Under the pieces are notes generated by a model that did no database searches, was not told the DNA's origin, and saw only the letters and a program-made list of their open reading frames with translations. Source: Fasciola hepatica (lineage: Eukaryota > Platyhelminthes > Trematoda > Plagiorchiida > Fasciolidae). From it: a stretch of 64,000 bases of DNA. The DNA lies in the NCBI GenBank assembly GCA_948099385.1, contig CANUEZ040000198.1:4540501-4604500 (forward strand), given 5' to 3'. A program made the position numbers and the translations under genes. Below are positions 59,601-64,000 of this stretch, piece by piece (within the stretch, counting starts at the first letter, position 1; every line of letters begins with the position of its first letter).

Positions 59601-62600
59601 GTGTCACTAATGTCTGGTCTAGACAGTCCTGGATAGTTCTAAATTGCATTCCTTTATATGCGTGCAAAGTCACACAGCTTTTTAGGAAAATACACACTTG
59701 GAGATATCATGTATCAGTAACCGGGAGCAGAGTGATCAATGTCCGCACTTTGCCGCACTGAACATCACTAATTCGTTATGGCTTTCGCAGCGAATTCATG
59801 TATATATTGGTATGTTTGATCTCTGTAAGATGTACTGCTTTCGACTCCAGAATGTCCTGAATGCTGGGATAATATTTTATTCGTGTTTCATCTTAGCAGA
59901 TGTCTTTGTTCACACTCACTACGTGGATAAGCAGTCAATATCCTTCTCAAATTTTGGCATAAGCTTGCATCTTATTCATAGGTAATTATGCTTCAGCTCG
60001 CAGTAATGACTCATCTATCGAGCTGTGCAACGATAAAATTTACTCAGAATGAAAATGAGAACTTTCCATGAACGTGCCTGCAAATCCGCCTTATTCTGAC
60101 TTGGACTCTTGAACGCTCAGCATTGAACATGTGATTCCCGCAGGAATTCTCGAAATAATCACGCTCCAAAAAGGGATTTTAAATCCCCAATATATCAGAA
60201 ATCACCATCTTGTAAACATCTTCACCAACGATTCAGTTTTCTTTAAAATGATATATAATTCAAACCTAAATAGAGTGGCAAATCAAGTGTTTGGTTGTCA
60301 TGAAAGTCATTACAATAATTTCTATTTTTCAAACGCGTTTCGTTTCTCTTGTCATCAGAGAACAGTTCTGAAATAATCTGAGGTCATGCATCAACAGTAG
60401 CTTCACACTGTTTGATCGAAATTTCCCTAGAGACATCTGACATTGTTTTGGCAATACAAACGATTCTGTGTTCTATTTTATTTTGGGTCTACCCCACAAA
60501 TGATTGTAACAACTATCGTATGACTTTTTTTGGAAACGTCTGTACAAATGACATGAATGGAACGCTTGAGAATCAGCCCGAATACCAGAATTACATTGTG
60601 GGATATTCACACGATTTCTCTCTGGATTTTCTCTCTCGAGACTAGGTTGGTATATACTTCACTTAGATGAGCCATTCAAAATTTGGCATCGAATTCCGCG
60701 ACGCTAGGTTATTTAGCCACAAAACACATTCATTGCAAAACCTTATTGCTCTGTCCAATAAGATTTAGCTCTATTCAATGCTCACAATCTGAAGATATGT
60801 TTGTTGCCATTAGGGTTTTTTGCTACAAACAGTGATCGCATCGCTATCTGTTGTTTCACTGTGGTCTCTCCATCCTAAAAATGCGTTAGGTGTTTTGCCC
60901 TTATGTGTGTGATAGTTCGTCAATTTAGGACAAGCACCAAGTCCAAACGGTCCTCTTACTGGCTGAAATTGGAGCATACCACTGAACGAACCCGATTCTG
61001 AGTCAGTGCAACACATCTGCTTTCAGTAGATTTGGTGTTTTCACCAGACTATTCATTCATTTTATTCATTCACAACTGTAGGAGTTCCGTTTAGGAAGCC
61101 GAGTATTTTAGTAGATAAGTATTCCGCGGAATGCCAGAATGCAAATACATTTCTGCATGGATAACCTCTATGTGATGAACGACTTCATCAGAATTGTTTC
61201 CAAATGAAATTAGCAACTACAAAATTAGGTTTGTTATTGTTATATCAAGAGCATGTCAACATCTTCGTTAGAAGAACCGAACAAACTGTTTTTGTCTATT
61301 CAAATCTAGCTGTTGATTTTTTGCTGTCGCCCTGCTGATCCGATTGAGATACAGTATTTTCTATCACACAAACCTTTCACGTATATTACCAAGTATTGTG
61401 TGCTGGTGACAAGCCTGCCTTTATACCAACCGTGACCAGGGATGTTATTCGCAAAGCAAGTGGCCGGGATTGGAGTTCAGTTTTGGTATGTGCACATTTC
61501 ATTTGCAACAGTGAACACATCATTATAGAGGAAGTGATGTGAAGTGAGTCATCAAAAGTTATCAGTAAGATTGTTCTCATTAGTATACTAATGAACCACA
61601 GGATGTTCATTGTGAACTCACCATGATTAACCCACGAAGGCACTCCGCGTGCAGCTGTTTTACCCCGTTTGTTTGAAATCACTTGCGATATGCACACACA
61701 CAGTGTTTCCAATGGAAATCCAATTGATAGCAGCGCACTCGTGTAACTCACCGATGGTAAGCGTGTGGCCACAAAAATTGGTTCTAGATGAATACGCACA
61801 CTTTGATAATACATCCCTTACATCTTGCGTTGCACACCAATCAAATTTCTAGTGGGATATCTTTGCACTGGTAAAGTAAATGAAAGAGAAGCAAGAAGAA
61901 CAGTCTAGAGGTTGTTTCATCAATTAACTTGCAGGGGACTAAGTTTCCTCACTGAATGACTTGACAGATATGAATCTTCGGTCTGAACATTTTATTGTGT
62001 GTGTATACCACGCATTTTCCTATTTCTAACCCCAAAGTTTTGCGACGTAGCATATGAATGCAACCTTGCTCTTCTCACGGACCATAAATGTGAGGCAAAC
62101 AAACCTCTAGTGGGACCTCCATGTTATCTCTGTAGCTACCAGATCATTGACGCAATGTGACTGTCTTTGTTCTCAATTGTATAAGTCAACGATGATGAAC
62201 CCTCCAAGACCTCTAATAAATTGCCATTTACATGAAAGAACAACATTTTAGCAGAGTGGTAACAAAATGAAACCTGGCAAAAAGCTATAAGCTTGGAAAA
62301 CCTTTGAATATCAGTTTACAGAAATTATGAGATTTCGACATGAATAACCTGTTAGGCGAATGTGTTGGAAGCAGCCCCAATGAGCATCACGTCGATGGAA
62401 GGCCCTGAACAATTCCAAATGCGCACAGATTTGGTGTACTCATGATCACAGGATTACCTAATTGTTTGGAGAAAACAGACTGTTGTGGAAGAGAACAACG
62501 TTGCCCATCTAATTGTGAGGTGTTATGAGTATCAGGTGATCGACAGTGTCTGAATTCCGGCGTTTTGCTTCAGAACCAGTATTGAAACATTTGTACGATT

Positions 62601-63538
62601 CAACCAACAGTGGCACTCGCTTAGGTCAATCAGAATTCAACGTGAAATATTTAATCCATTTCACTTAAGCCAATGGAAAGTAAACGATATTCTCTTATAC
62701 TGTGAACACTTCGTATTTTGATGCAACGTGTCCCACTGAACAGAACAACCAATGACGTTAGAGAAAGTCACTTGGATAGTCCTCGTGAGTAGGTGGACTA
62801 TACTACTTGACTCCATTCAGGTAGCAGAATGAAGGTAGATTTATCATTTCACAAAATCAGCAATTTGGATGCTCAACATTCTCGATGTTGTCAGTTCAGT
62901 CACGATCACTGTTACTACCATAGCAGAACTCACAGGTTTCGTCCGTGGGAATTTTCCTTTTGGGAATGATAAGTACATTTTCTCAGAGCACTGCTAACTA
63001 CGGCACATTCAAGATTTTACCCTGGGGCTCCATTTTCTCTAGCTGGCCGCCTATGATTGTCTACAAAATGGTGAATCATAAATACCTGGCTGTGCTCGCT
63101 TTGGTCTTTGCATAATAAACCGAACATGATTGTTTCAATATCTATTTCACGAATCACCATGATATCACCCAGTCATTATTTGAGTATGAAACTCCTATAA
63201 CTGAACACGGCTTACTATTAAAATGAGAATGGTCAGATGTACCTTGGAATTACACCAAATATCAATATGCATACTCCCTTAACTTCTTCTGTATAAGAGC
63301 AACTGACGATTTTACCGCTACTGTGGAGGAGCATAACTGAATTTGGAAAATATGTTGGATCCAATAGGGTCGCATGTGATTAGTAATGTTAGGTCAAAAT
63401 CTAAAATTTCGCGATATTTTAAAACGGTAGGACTAAAATTCTGCGATACCGCATACATTTAGCATTGGCAATCAGTAGACAGAAATAAAAAAAACTGAAT
63501 ACTTGCCTAAAAATCAGTTTTCATTCTTGATTCTTCAG
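56626..63538. repeat. Segmental duplication, right copy (D2)
   Basis: Partner of 1-9818 in direct orientation. It lacks the hammerhead-SINE cluster, the GT-bearing block and the 401-1029 block of D1. It has about 75 bp of its own near 62205-62285. Blocks 57516-57852 and 61933-62158 are identical to D1. It contains no recognised gene; the 148-codon frame at 57101-57547 is disrupted in D1. Confidence 0.85.
58026..58275 (+). repeat. Diverged hammerhead-SINE copy in D2
   Basis: Orthologous to 2300-2545, with the same degraded core (GGTGATA, GAAGC). The fragment shares the 'gagagccggatagc' head start. Confidence 0.65.
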
Positions 63539-64000
63539 TTTCTTCTGTGGAACCGACATTCCCAAAGTAGAAAGTAAAACTGTGATTTGCCGATTAGAAA
63601 CCCATTTTGATTCGTGTAAAAATCTATCATGCCGTCGAAATCAACGTGCTTGTTTATATTGAGAACATCAATAACTCGAAGAGGATAATAAAAGTTTCAA
63701 CGAATACAGTTTGAGCCTCACCATGACGTGGGCCACGGAAGCTTAAGTGTTTGCACAAATTGTTTATGAGCCTACAAGGAAGGATTGTAGAAACCAATAC
63801 TCACTATTTTTGATATATTACCTAAACTGTGCTGGAGTGATGGGTACAAGCCTACAGATGGAGTAAGTTCATGATTGATAAATGTGACACAAACAACATG
63901 AATAAACAAGGGCATGACTTTGGGGAAAGCGCCAAGCATACGACGCACACGTGAATCGACAAAACAGAAGGGTGTTAACAGTAGAGAAGTAAAGAATAAT
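63539..64000. other. Nothing recognised
   Basis: Sequence to the right of D2. It differs from the satellite that follows D1, so the D1/D2 homology ends at about 63538. No gene or repeat noticed. Confidence 0.4.

Overview
The window looks like heterochromatin-like, gene-poor nuclear DNA of a flatworm, most likely a schistosomatid blood fluke. The best taxonomic clue is a tRNA-headed repeat at about 3.3-4.3 kb. It carries a hammerhead-ribozyme core in the same arrangement as the Schistosoma SM-alpha family: tRNA-like head, then the CTCGGTGGATGT stretch, then CTGATGA, a short TCC/GGA stem II and GAAAC. Broken BEL/Pao, Gypsy and Penelope-like elements fit that lineage. No intact protein-coding gene is visible. 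The longest open frame is 148 codons and is not conserved in its duplicate. I see no rRNA, functional tRNA or CRISPR. The assignment is inferred from family resemblance; no search was run.

Layout, left to right. (1) 1-9818 is one copy (D1) of a segmental duplication whose partner (D2) lies at 56626-63538 in the same orientation. They look roughly 85-90% alike by eye, with at least two blocks of perfect identity. D1 alone carries a hammerhead-SINE cluster. (2) 9926-19824 is a satellite of about 22 monomers near 456 bp, organised over its right half into a six-monomer 2735-bp higher-order repeat. (3) 19825-25315 is a minus-strand Gypsy-type LTR relic with gag zinc knuckle, protease, the start of RT, integrase and a polypurine tract, but most of RT/RNase H is deleted. 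(4) 25085-27821 is arm A of a near-perfect inverted repeat. (5) 27822-35735 is the spacer, with a BEL/Pao pol relic (31.5-33.7 kb) and a Penelope-like fragment. (6) 35736-38472 is arm B, followed by a solo LTR and a second, inverted satellite array with dimeric periodicity (38576-40690). (7) 40720-46475 is an older inverted copy C of the 22-28 kb region. (8) 46.5-55.3 kb is a graveyard of Penelope-like, mariner-like and Jockey-like LINE fragments. (9) 56626-63538 is D2, then about 460 bp of unassigned sequence.

How it fits together. Nothing here looks like a working pathway. The structure is the interesting part: nested direct and inverted duplications, satellite on the outer side of both palindrome arms, a complete LTR-LTR element in one arm against a solo LTR in the other, and sharp blocks of near-identity inside otherwise diverged copies. 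This is what repeated gene conversion and unequal exchange in a low-recombination or ampliconic region would leave. A sex-limited (W) location is possible but is only a hypothesis from this sequence.
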